Origin: Yponomeuta sedellus
Taxonomy: Eukaryota > Arthropoda > Insecta > Lepidoptera > Yponomeutidae
Direction: 5' to 3'
NCBI GenBank assembly: GCA_934045075.1
Contig: OW203725.1
Coordinates: forward strand, 17,420,269-17,484,268
DNA length: 64,000 nucleotides
A program made the translations under genes and the position numbers. How positions within the stretch are numbered: the stretch's first letter is position 1; each line of letters starts with the position of its first letter. Shown piece after piece: positions 12,666 to 25,400 of this stretch. The notes beneath the pieces are model-generated. The model had not been told where the DNA came from. It worked only from the letters and a program-made list of their open reading frames with translations, and did not search any database.

Positions 12666-13420
12666 CCGCGCCTTCTCGCACGCCTTCCTGCAGGTCAGAG
12701 AGAGAAAGAGACTGTGTGTGTGCGTGCGTGAGAGAGAGAGAGAGAGAGAACGCCACGCCTTCTCGCACGCCTTCCTGTAGGTCAGAGAGAGAAAGGGAGT
12801 GTGTGTGTGCGTGCGTGAGAGACAGAGAGAGAGAGAGAGAGAGAACGCCGCGCCTTCTCGCACGCCTTCCTGCAGGTCAGAGAGAGAAAGGGAGTGTGTG
12901 TGTGTGTGCGTGCGTGAGAGACAGAGAGAGAGTCCCTAGTGCTTGAACTAGCTAGCTAACTAGCTGCGCGTGTGCTTACACTCGCGGCCGCTGAACCGTG
13001 TTGTGCGACGCTCGCAGTATCCACTGCCGACACTTACCGAGATAGCTACTAAACTGCACAGAGCGAGATACTTTAGCAAACTAGATGCGCGGTCTTGTTT
13101 TTGGATGATAGAAATCGATAAATCTAGTGCTGATTCATGCACTTTCGGAACCATTTTGGCAGGTTTAAACGTTTAAGCTTTTTCATTCAAAGCTTAGACA
13201 GTTGCTAGAAGACTTGGAGTAGACTCATTTGTAGATGATGTAATCGTCTGGGGTACGAGTGTGGCCGAACACGACGCGCGACTTAAGCTCCTTTTGAACC
13301 GAGCACGTGAAGTTGGTATTAAATTTAACAGAGAGAAGTGTCAGTTTTTCGTAGAAGAAGTTAGTCATCTTGGTCATACCTTTAGCAGCAAGGGGATGCA
13401 AATAGAGACGTCAGAGAGAG

Positions 13421-13456
<36 letters not shown>

Positions 13457-16400
13457 TGAGAGACAGAGAGAGAGAGAGAGTCCCTAGTGCTTGAACTGGC
13501 TTGCGCGGTACTTCGACATAGCGGCAGCTGCACCGCGCGCCCGCCGTCTTTGTTCGCGCCGTGCACGAAGTGGCCCGACCGTCGGACGCCTACCTGCAGG
13601 TCAGGGAGAGAAAGTGAGAGATACAGAGAGTTTGTGTGAGAGAGATAGACAGAGTGTTTGTGTACCAACCTTGCAATTACCAAGATCACAGAGAAACTGA
13701 TGTTCCTAGCAATGTATCTTTGTCACCCTACCAAGCAGACACGCCGCACTGTCTTGCATTAGCACTTGCCATTGGGCTAGCCACCTTCTAAGAGATAGTA
13801 AGAGAGAGAGAGGGAGAGAGAGAGGGGGGGAGAGAGAGAGAAAGAGTGAGTCTCTAGTGTTTGAACTGGCTGGCGCAGTACTTCGACATGGTACGACAGG
13901 ACTATCGCGCGCCCTCCGGCTTCATTTGCGCCATCTACGAGCCGGTGCGACGCCTTCTCGCACACCTTCGTCTAAGTTAGTCAGATATAGATTGTTAGGC
14001 AAGCATCTGTGTGTCACTATTTTTATGTTAGCGGCATTTTTCGGCATGGTTCCGTACCTCAAAAGGAAAAAACGGAACCCTTATAGGATCACTTTGTTGT
14101 CCGTCTGTCCGTCCGTCCGTCTGTCAAGACCCTTTTTCTCAGGAACGCGTGGAGGTATGAAGCTGAAATTTATATCAATTACTCAAGTCTACTGTCCCTT
14201 GAAGCTGTGAAAAAATCAAACTTCTAAGCCAACGCAATCAAAAGATACAGCCGTTTATGCCGCAAGTTTTCGACACTTGCAAGGGAATCAAAACCTACAG
14301 GGTGCTTCCCGTGCACTCAGAATCTTGAAATTTGGTACGAAGCAACGTCTTATAGCATAGATAAAGGAAAAATTACGAATACCATAAATTTTTAGTTACA
14401 TCACATAATATATTTTTTTTTAATAATTTTAAACTTACTACCCATTTCCTCATAAACGCATAGAGGTATTAAATTGAAATTCATACCAAATACTCAGGTC
14501 TATAATACAGGTTTGTACGGAACCCTCGGTGCGCGAGTCTGACTCGCACTTGGCCGGTTTTTCTCTAAGAAGTGCACTCGGGCTTGCAGTCCTCATACTG
14601 TTTTGGCTCGCGCCAACAACAACACACCTAAAAGTAATAACTGGTCTTGTGAAAAAACTTATATCTAAGTAAAACCCTGCGTTAAAGCTGCCTAAATCGT
14701 TTTATTGACCATCTATTTCACTAGTCTGTGATAGAGACTTATACCAAAGAGAATATCTGCGTATGAACGAGCCACAAAAGTGTCCCTAATAAGAAACGTG
14801 TTCCGCAGTGGGCCACGAACCTAGCAACGAACCTGCTCACCATCCACGATGAGGAGGTGTCTCGCCGCCAGGAGTTCAACGTCCTGTTCCACGGACACTT
14901 CCTCAAAAGCCTGTTCCCGGGAATGGTGGAGCTCCCGCCGCCTTTTGCCACGCAGGCGCCGGCCACATTCGACGCCAGGTAAACTATGATTTTATGAATG
15001 TGGTACTCTCCCGCTGAGAGAAGGCTTATGCCCTGAAGTGTTACGTTTAAAGGGTACATCAGCCAGATGTTGCTGCCTGTACGTATTACAGAGAGTATTG
15101 TAAAGAGGTCGAAATTTCATTGATGCCGGTGAGCTCCAAGCCCATTAGCTCAGTTGGGAGAGCGCTGGCACGGTTAGCCAGAGGTCGCGGGTTCGAGTCC
15201 CGGCATGGGTGGAATTTTTAGCCTATAAATAGGTTTCTAAAATTGTCCTTAGCATGGGTTTGTGCATTAAAAAGAATATAGTACATAATAGTAGATTATG
15301 CATTAAGGGAATAAAACCATGTATTACGTCATGGGCGGTATATTGAACCCTGAGCGGAGCGAAGGACTCCGAGTTAACTCCCGAGCGCAGCAAGGGAGTT
15401 AAATTTTAACTCCTGAGCGAAGCGAGGGAGTTATGTAGAGTCCTGAGTGAAGCCAGCGGTTCATACCGCCCGAGACTAAGACATGTTTTATTCCAGAGGT
15501 GAATACTCTACTTTTCACACCCTCTGGGAGACAATAAAAAGACAGGGCTGCATAAGTTGAAAAATATTTATTAAGCTGAGAAATATTGCGTAAATTAACT
15601 ACAAATTTATATTGACATTAGATACGTTAGTCCAGTTATGTAGTGATATACTGATATTTCTATTTAGTATATTTATGGTGGAGGTGGAGGTACATTGAGT
15701 ATTTTAGCAACTTAAATTGAATATAACTTTTAAATTCGTATTTCCAATTCGCGCCTTTTTTTCTTTTTTTTATTGGTGTTTCGCGCGGTCGGTCACACGA
15801 CACAGTAGTTCAGAAAAAAAAGAAAAAAGGGGTGAGTTACGAACAACAATTCGAATTTCGAATTGCAATGCGGGGCTTCTTCATAGTTTTCATGCGAATT
15901 TTGACATTCTAAATTCAAATCACTTTATTCCCTAGGGAAATTCTTCATTATTATTGCCCTCGAGAGACAAGGCTATGCTTTACGATGATATTTGACGGTA
16001 CGTAATAAGGCATTGTCGAGCAGGAGGTGTGAAAAATAAATTAATGTAGTACGGGCAGAGAGGTGATCGGGCGCGACTCTCGCTCAATAGAGATGGACGG
16101 TGATGCATTGATGGTTCAACTCATAGACGTATATTTTTTTTAAATCTCTACCACGTTTATTGTTGGTAGTGCGTTACCACCACCACCACCGACACGATGG
16201 TCGGACGACATCGTGAGGGTTGCGGGCCAGAGATGGATCAGGTTAGCACAGGACCGTGAGGAATGGCGCAATAAAAAGGAGGCCTATGCCCAGCAGTGGG
16301 TTGATGTGGGCTGATTATAGATAGATAGATAGTGCGTTACTGGTGATCGTGAGTGGCTCGAGTTGGCTAGAAGAAGAAAAACGTTTTTTATAGCCACAGT

Positions 16401-19400
16401 ACACCCGCCACGATAACAAAACAAACTTATTTTTTATTTATTTTTATTTTATTTAAATAGGACAACCAACAGGCGATACAACAATACAGTCACAGAGAAA
16501 AAAAACACACACACAAATAACACGGTAATTGCTCACCCTTATAGGTTGTGGCATCATGCATGTAAAAATTAACAAACTGTAATACATATTAATGCATTTT
16601 AAAGATATGTATACAATATATATTGAATAAAGACAAATTAAACTAAAAAAAAAATAATTAAATATCCATAAATGAAAGGTATTCAAACAGGCTTCTTTTG
16701 AATTTTAGTAAGGTATCATTGAAAATATCCAAGGTATGTATTTTGACTGAAGATATTATGTTATACAGGCTTAAAACACATTACTACATAACATAAAAAA
16801 AAAGAAAAGTAACCGCCGCTATAAACGGCAACTGACTCAGCATATTATGTTGATGGGCAAGCCTTCAGCGCTGATTTACAGTCAGTGCCAGGTGCTCCGC
16901 GAGCGCTACAGACTACGGTGTGGTGCTAGCTTTACAATGCTCTCGCCGCATGAACTGAGCATTGCTTCGGGCAATGTCAGCGATACAGCGACTTACTAAG
17001 AGGTGTAAAATTTTTATATGGATTTTTTTTGTTCATCTACGGATTAACCTACATTTCGTTTTATACAGCTTTTACAGCACTTACTATTTTTTTTCAGTAC
17101 GCCGAAAATCACCAGCGAGGACGTGGAATTCGTCTCGGGCGCATTTCCTGAATTAGCTAAGGATGTACCGAAGTGCGATATGGAGGCCACTGTGCAGTTC
17201 TTCAGACAGAGGTTCGTGTATTTAAATTTTACTATAGTTCAGCCCATCAACTTAGTCAGTAAATTGACGGATAAAAGTGAAAAAGAGTTGCCAGCTAAAA
17301 TAGTGATGTCTTTAGTCGATCGATTTGACAAGATATTTTTTTTTAGAACTGTTCTTGGTGACAAATCACGGAAGTATTATTTATGAGATAATTTTAACAC
17401 GATATAACCTGAACAATTGTATTTATAAATATTATATGACAATCGATTTTAATTTAGAATAAAATATCTTTTATTCTAAATTATCTTTTATCCTAAAGGT
17501 TTTAGGTTCTATACTTTTATTCTGAATCTGACGACATTGACGTAGTATCTGAATCGCATACATGAAATGTATCTACGAAATCGTCAATCAAGTGATCTAA
17601 TTTCATCATTTTATCTTCAACTTTTTTCGTGTGCTCTATACAGTCCGCCCAGCGTTGAGGTGTCACCAAATTTAAGCCATCTTCAAATAGTTTTATGACT
17701 TCATTCATTTTATAGCTTTTATTATTTCTTGCGACATGACCCTTGACTTGTGCCCAAACCAATTCTATTGGGTTCAATTCGCAATGGTAGGGAGGTAGTA
17801 GCAGAATGGTGACACCATACTGAGCGGCAAATTCTTCCACCGCATATAGGCGTCTGCCTGCCATGCAAGAGGTCCCGGGTTCGAATCCCGGCTGGAAACC
17901 AAAAAAAAAAGGTCTTGGATGTTTACATGTTTGTGATTTCGTTGTTTCGGGTTTCCACGACACAGGGTATCCTAGTGTGGGGCCAGAAGCAATGTATGTG
18001 CCAGTATGTAAAATGTTATGTTATGTTATATTTTTTATAACCAGTTTTATTTTACACTATTTTTATTTTTAATGCACTAACCCGTGCTTTTTATTTTAAT
18101 TATAGTTTTATTTTAATTATATTCTTTTTAATGCATTAACCCGTGCTAAGGACAATCTAAAATACCAATTTATAGGCTAAAAAATCCACCCATGCCGGGA
18201 CTCGAATCCGCGACCTCTGGCCAAACGTGCCAGCGCCCTAATAGGCGACTCGCCGGCATCAGTTTTACTTTGTTTATTACACGATAAGCAGACCGTTTGG
18301 ATATGCCCAATATCTCAACAGTCGTTTAAACACAATCCTCTTTTCTCGGCATATCATACGGTGATTCAGAGCTTTCTTTTCCAAAAACATAATTATTTGT
18401 AAGTTTTCAATATCATTTCAAACTTTTAAGTGATTGGCGCCTCCTTTGTTTTCCTCGGGGAAAGGCTTTAAAGTTTTGAAGTAGATGGTTGAGGATCCAT
18501 AATTGACTCCAAGTAGATATCCAGGAGACGTAAGCCAGTAAGTAATGCAATCCACGCAAGATGAGAAGCCGAGGTCAATCGTAGTTCAATCCAATGGTAG
18601 TCCAGATGCTATCAAATCGATGTCCAAGTAAGAAGCAAAAGTCCAAAAACCATAAGAACATATTCACGCTACTGCTATAGAAACGGAACTGAGGCACACA
18701 CAACTGACACACAACATTTTAGGCCAAACTGGAATTGACGTGAAGATGGGTGTTGCGAACAACCAAAAATATAATATCAAAGTTGACAATCACCACATTT
18801 TCTAGTAAAGAAAATTAAATAAAAGTGTCCAAAGCTATATATATCACTAAAAAAGTTTGTATTCATCATGTCTTACATAGCTTTCGTGAGTTGTGGGATA
18901 AATCTATAAAATAAAAAAAATAAGCTAAGTCTATATTTTATGTCGATTGTGTACATCCCTATTATTTTTCTGTCATAAACTGGTCACATCGCAAATGTCA
19001 ATTTACTGACTAAGTTGGTGGAATTGATTATAGACTGCAAGGGATAGATAGGTCTGTAAATATATGATGCGAGGTTGTAATATTTTTGATGCTCCTTTTG
19101 CATGGTGATTTAGTTTCAATCGTAAGCCTTATGTATGCGCATGCGCACTGTAAATAATCCGTCCTAAATTACCCTTAACAAATGTAAACTCCAGTACGAT
19201 TACATCAGGTTTGCTTGAACAATAAAAAAGGTTTTAAAACAATAAAACATCTTACAGGTTTAGCGTGGCAGATTACCAGGCGACGGACGTAGACGTACAA
19301 GCCGACCTCGATAAGTGAGTACAAACGTTACAATAAAACATACGCAAGGAAATAGCTAATATTGACGCTAGCAGGCGCTGACGGTATCCTGTATCCTTAC

Positions 19401-22400
19401 ATATCCTTACATAGATTATATTCGCTCACTAGCATATTCTCAAAATATCGTATTTCCGTATTATGATATTATCGCGTCATGATATTCGTAATACATTCAT
19501 TCGCACAATAGCATTATCAATTTATCACAGATCATAATATCCAGACCCCTCCGCGGCAGTAGATTATATTCGCTCGCTAGCATATTCTCAAAACATCATA
19601 TTCTCGTGTTATGATATTATCGCGTCATGATATTTATAAAGTACTAGATTCGCACAACAGCAAACAAAATATTCCATTGCTGACCGTTTGAACGACGCCC
19701 TTACTATTCCAGATGCGTGGAGTCCGAAACCGAGACCGGTGACTTCGAGCGCCTGAGCCGGCAGTCGACGACCGACAAGAGAGTCGACACGTCGACCAGC
19801 TGCGTCCCCGACACGGCGGCCGTCGCCACGGTGACCGAGGTTCGCGCCCCCCTGCCCGCCATCCCGGAAGGCCCCGAGGGGCGGGACGAGTTTGTCGACT
19901 CGCAGTTTTACATCGAGGAGTCGTTGCCGTCAAGCTTGGAATGGGGCCGGGATGCGCAGGTCTAGCCCGACGTCCGGTAGATGGCACGCGGATAAGATCT
20001 CTTTCAGTTGCTTCTGCGACCGGCCGTCGCGGCTTGTTTGGCGGCTGGTTGTATTGTCATTAAACGCTTGCTGTCATATTTATAGAAAAAGAAACAAGAC
20101 TCCCTTAGTCAGAACACTCTGTGAATACCGTGTAAATAGTCTGTGGTAAAGAGAGGTGTTAGCGCAGCGGTAGTCTGGTGGTCTCATATTCGTGGATTTG
20201 AATTTCGGCATGTACCAATGACTTTGATTTCGAAGCCAGGTACATTTGTGTTAAGGAACGCTGTGTTGGAAAACATCGTGAAGAAACCCCAGTCTCTGAG
20301 GTATTTACGTACCTCAGCGCTTGATATGTACAATGGCCCAGCTATGAGGCTAAGTGCTCCGATCTTAGTAAACTAGTCTGTGGTAGAGACTTTAAAAGAG
20401 AAACTCTTTACAGCTGAATATTTATATTGCATTTTTGGAGTGTTTTAAGGGAACCGTGGAATTACGTTACAGTCTTATTTTTAAAATCACGATTTCATAA
20501 AACACTTCTCAAATACAGTTTAATACTTTAAATAGTCTGCGGTAAAGGGAAGAACTTTACCACAGACAATTTAAACTGCATTTGAGTGTTTTTTTAGGAA
20601 TCGTGATTTTTGTCTGACAGAAAAAAACTAAAGCGTTATAGGTTATTAGTAGATGTAGTTGAATTTCTTCCTAGCTACTGCAAAAGTGGCTAGTTAACTT
20701 ATTGAGATCTTATTCCTGCGTTCCTTAAATACTTACCTACCCAGTTTTTGTTGCTCCTGTATTCACCGGCCCCGTCTATAGCAAACCTAGGCTTGACTGT
20801 AGCTTTAATTTCGCTTGTACTCTATTCAAACTACTCCAACTGTAAACACATTATTTCTTAATTGTCGAAATGCACTAGATCGCGCACGACCCTCATCAAA
20901 TGTCATGTCATAATATGCTATGATAATTATTTGAGTATCATAGAAAATGGATAGGTTTTTAGCTGACGATGTTATTCATCGTGGCGTGACGTTTAATGCC
21001 GCGTCCACACGCTTGCTGTTTTCCGCTAACCGCAAACTTCTACAAATGTTTCGCAAATTATGGACACCTAGCTGTGCCCCGCGGTTTATTAGGGAATAAG
21101 ATATTTTCCCGCAGTAAAACGTAGCCTATGTGTTAAACCAGGGTGTCAGCTAACTCCATGCCAAATTTTATTAAAATCGTATAAAATGTATACAAAGAAT
21201 ACTTTTTTCCACGCTGTCAAATAGTCTATTTGTGACGGCTTGTGAAGACTTGTCAAGCGTGTGAACGCGGCATAGCGCTACATATTTAGTTTTTATTTTA
21301 GAGATTTTATGTTCTATTCACTCGTGCGGCTGACCTCATTTCTTGTTATTACATTGCTCCAGTATAGAATAGTCTAGAAAAATTAAATGACGGCATCAGC
21401 GGGTCAAAGTATTGTAGTGACAGCTAAAATCTGATTGGTTAGAACTATATTTAGACTCAACGCTTTATCAGTTACCATTCATTCGTATCTAAATTCGTTC
21501 ATTCGATGTGCCTCATTACTATTTACATAATTAATTATGCACGCTGAATTTTGGGTGGTTTGAATGTCGCGGTTATGTTATTATAAATTTAAAATGCCAT
21601 CTATTCAGATTTCAGACTGTAAGAAGCCACCCCAAACTACGTAAGCCTGTACTCTTGGCACACCTTCGGCAGCAATCAGCGAGTCCCTTACGCTGATTGG
21701 CAAATTCTTTCACCACGATAGCTTGCCACGCTAAGAAGATTACTGTTTAGTATAGACGTAAAAAAATGGGTTGAGAAATCTTAAAGACCTATTATTAAAC
21801 CTATATTTAGAGGCTAAAAATTCCACCCATGCCAGGATTCGAACCCGCGACCTCTGGCTATTCGTGCCAGCGCTCTTTCCAAATGAGCTAATGTGCGACT
21901 CACCGACATTAGTGAAATTTCTAATCTCTTTACAATATTCTCTGTATTACGTGCAGTAAAATAGGTTTTTAAAATTCTCCTTAGCACAGGTTAGTGCATT
22001 AAAAATAATATAATTGAGAAATCTTGTTTCGAAAAATTCGCAACATATTAGTACAGCCTATGCGTCTATCAGAAGAATGACCCGCGCACCCGCGGCACGC
22101 ACATCGCTCTGGCTGGGTACTAATGGTTCTCACATATTCGAATTTGTACCAAGATATTTTTAAACAGTGCATTTAGAAAAGGAACTATCGTAATCGATAA
22201 GACTATTGTTAGGGCACGTTCATTTTACTATGGCTCTCAAACCACCCACAATTCATGATGCTTACTAGTTGGGGTCTGTTGAGTGACAACAAGTCTTTTT
22301 CAGGACAACATGGATAGTCACAAAATCAACATGGCAAAGCTACGCGACTTCCTCGACCAATTATTCGACCTGTGCAGGCTCAATGTTCTATTCATACGAG

Positions 22401-25400
22401 AAGAGTTGTCCAAACTCAGGAGCGATGTCGACGATCAGAACAAATTCATAAACGGCAAATGCGTGGAGGTCTTGCAGGCTATCGAGAAATGCAACGAAGA
22501 AAACGCTATAAGATTCCGCGAGGAAACGCAAAGGTTAACCGTGGACCACGAATTGGAACTCAACGACTTGAAAAACGATCTCTATAGAAAAGACGCCATC
22601 ATCGACAGTATAAAGAGGGAGAAAGAGGATCTAAAAGTTCAGCACCAGAAGGAGACAGAACGGTTAGACAAAGAACACCAAAGTACTAGAGAGCTCCTAG
22701 AAAGTACGAGGCAAGAGATCAAACAGTTTGAGCAGAAATTAGAGGAGGCTGAGGCACAAAGACAGAAGGACTTAAAAGAGCTGCAGGACAAGATGCATCA
22801 AGATTATAAGGCTGAAATTGAGTCTTTGCGGTCGAGGTAAGAATATAATAGAATAGAATAAACGTTTATTAGCTTTCTTGTTGTACATAAGGTTTTAATT
22901 ACTATACATGGAAGCAACATTAAATATCTTACTCCTGCAGGGTTCCGCAGGGGTAAGATATTTAATTAAAATAATGAATTTGAAATATAATTTTAAAAAA
23001 TACATAAACGATCTTGAACCGACAACTCTTTCTTGTAGGTACGCTGAAAAATAGTTAACAGTTCCTTAGTTCCCAGTTCCCTACAGTTCCCTACAGACAG
23101 TGATATTATTGCTAAAAGCGATAGCTTGGCTAAAGAAAGAGGCTATTATTATTATTATTAAAATCCTTTATTGCATAAAAATTTTTGCACATAGGCGAGC
23201 TTAATTTATCTACCAGCTAACCTAAGTTTTGGAGACAAGATTAGCAGATAGTGCAGCAGCTGGCTATCTTCTACAAAAGAAAACAGATCGATAACCAGTC
23301 CATTTATACGTACTGTTAATTGATTTAAAGGTACCAAATGATCGTTCCACGCAACGCTTTATCGTTTTCGACGAAATCGTTACGAAAGCCCCCGCCAAAA
23401 CAGTATCCTAATTAATCCATTGTATTGTACCAAACGAGCAAATTGGAGGAGAAATTTCAAACTTCCTTGGTGTACCATTTGACTAATCAAGGAATATGTC
23501 GACCAAAATTTTGAAATCTAGGTCCATCGGGTTTGTTTGTTAGTCAGTCAGTAAAACAGTACCGACCATAAGGATTTTGCTTCAGGCATTCTTCTCGTTC
23601 GTACATTCTAACAAAACAAAGTTGAATGAGTTTACTATTGACAGACATAAATAAAAATAAATTTCAATGTACAATTTAAAATGTAAGCCGCTGCCTTCGG
23701 GCCGTAGTGTCGTGGAGAAATAGGCAGCGGGGAAACAAAACTCTCGAAAAATACGAAAAAAAAACTAATGACGCATACCTAACGTGACCATTTATTTTTT
23801 TAACTCAAAACGGGACAGTAGTTTATTTCGCTCAATTAAATAAGAGTTAGTCAATATAAACAAAACACTTTTTTTAAAACCTATTTAGAGGCTTAAAATT
23901 CCACCCGTGCCGGGATTCTAACCCGCGACCTCTGGCTATCCGTGCCAGCGCTCTTTCCAACTGAGCTAATGGGCGTCTCACCGGCATCAGTGAAATTTCG
24001 AACCTCTTTACAATATTCTCTGTATTACGTACAGGCAGCGACACGCTGAGAATATTGTAAAGAGGTTCGAAATTTCACTGATACCGGTGAGTCGCCCATT
24101 AGCTCAGTTGGAAAGAGCACTGGCACGGATAGCCAGAGGTCGCGGGTTCGAATCCCGGCATGGGTGGAATTTTCAGCCTCTAAATAGGTTTTTAAAATTG
24201 TCCTTAGCACGGGTTAGTGCATTAAAAAGAATATAATCACTTTTTTAAAGTTATTTATTAGTTACGAATTAACAACTATACCGATATTTTTAGTTACATG
24301 TATTAATACTTATCAGAAAAATCTTACAAGCAAAACAGAAGTGAACAAAGCGCGAGTAATTACATCTTGAAGACGACGACGCGTCTCGTTCTATTGCGCA
24401 CCGCTCGCGTCCGACCGAAAGGCCACGAACAACGGCGGTGCGGCCGGCCGGCCGTCCGCCCGGCTCGACTATTCAAATTTTTGCGCAGTTTCCGAAAACG
24501 GGACAATTTTGCGTCCCGGTGTTAATTTCGGGGACACCGGGACTCGTAGGTAATTATTAAACGGGACAGTCCCGTTTAAAACGGGACGTCTGTTCACGTT
24601 ACGCATACCACATAACACCGAGTATATTTATTCTTTTGCAATAGTTATACAACGAACTTACGAACCAGGGGGAAGCTAGAGTGTATAACGATAATGACCA
24701 CTCGTAGGTTCCGGCTAGTCGCCCTAACGAACATGGACCGCTCGCCGTCCGAGTCGAGCCTCGAGAAGATCGAGCGCACTGACGTCATCGAGATCACCAG
24801 CCACAACGCCATCGTGATGCAGACCAAGGAGAATGCTGAAGTCGAGAAGGAGGAGGCCGTGCGGGCGGCGCGCGAGGCCTGCGACGCCGAGTGGCGCCGC
24901 CGGATGGACGAGGAGGCCCGGAAATGCGAGGTGGACAAGCAGGTTTGTGCACTTCTGTTGTCTAGATCAGTGGTTTATTGCGGATTTTTGTTCACGTTAT
25001 CGGCCAGTGGTTATATTGTACTTAAGTTTGGCGTGAATTTATATTACATTGTGGCAATAATTTTGCACGCAAGTGCAGTTGTTTCCAAGCCCCTCCTCCT
25101 TTTGAGTCTCACGTGTCTAATGGCTGATGCATGAAAGGAGCCCCCCTACCGACGTTCTCACGGAGTCGCACGTCTATCGCACCCTGCGCCACAATCAGCA
25201 GCACAATCCCTTCGCTGATTGGCAAATTCTTTCACTGCGATGGCAAAATCGCGTGCAGCCTGAAGCTTTATTTATCGACACGCCTTCCGCTGATTGGTAA
25301 AACCTTTCACTACGATGGCATACTAAGTGCATCCTTCAAGTTTTATTTATCGCCACGCTATTAGAGAACGTTGTGTACTAGAAGAGGATGGAGTGGCTAG

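Noticed and set aside
12294..12863. 189-codon minus-strand open frame and its plus-strand partners
   Set aside because: Antisense and read-through of exon E copies and GA/GT tracts (SLSLSLS, RERERE); not protein-like.
19634..19987. 117-codon minus-strand open frame
   Set aside because: Antisense of GC-rich RB1CC1 exon I.
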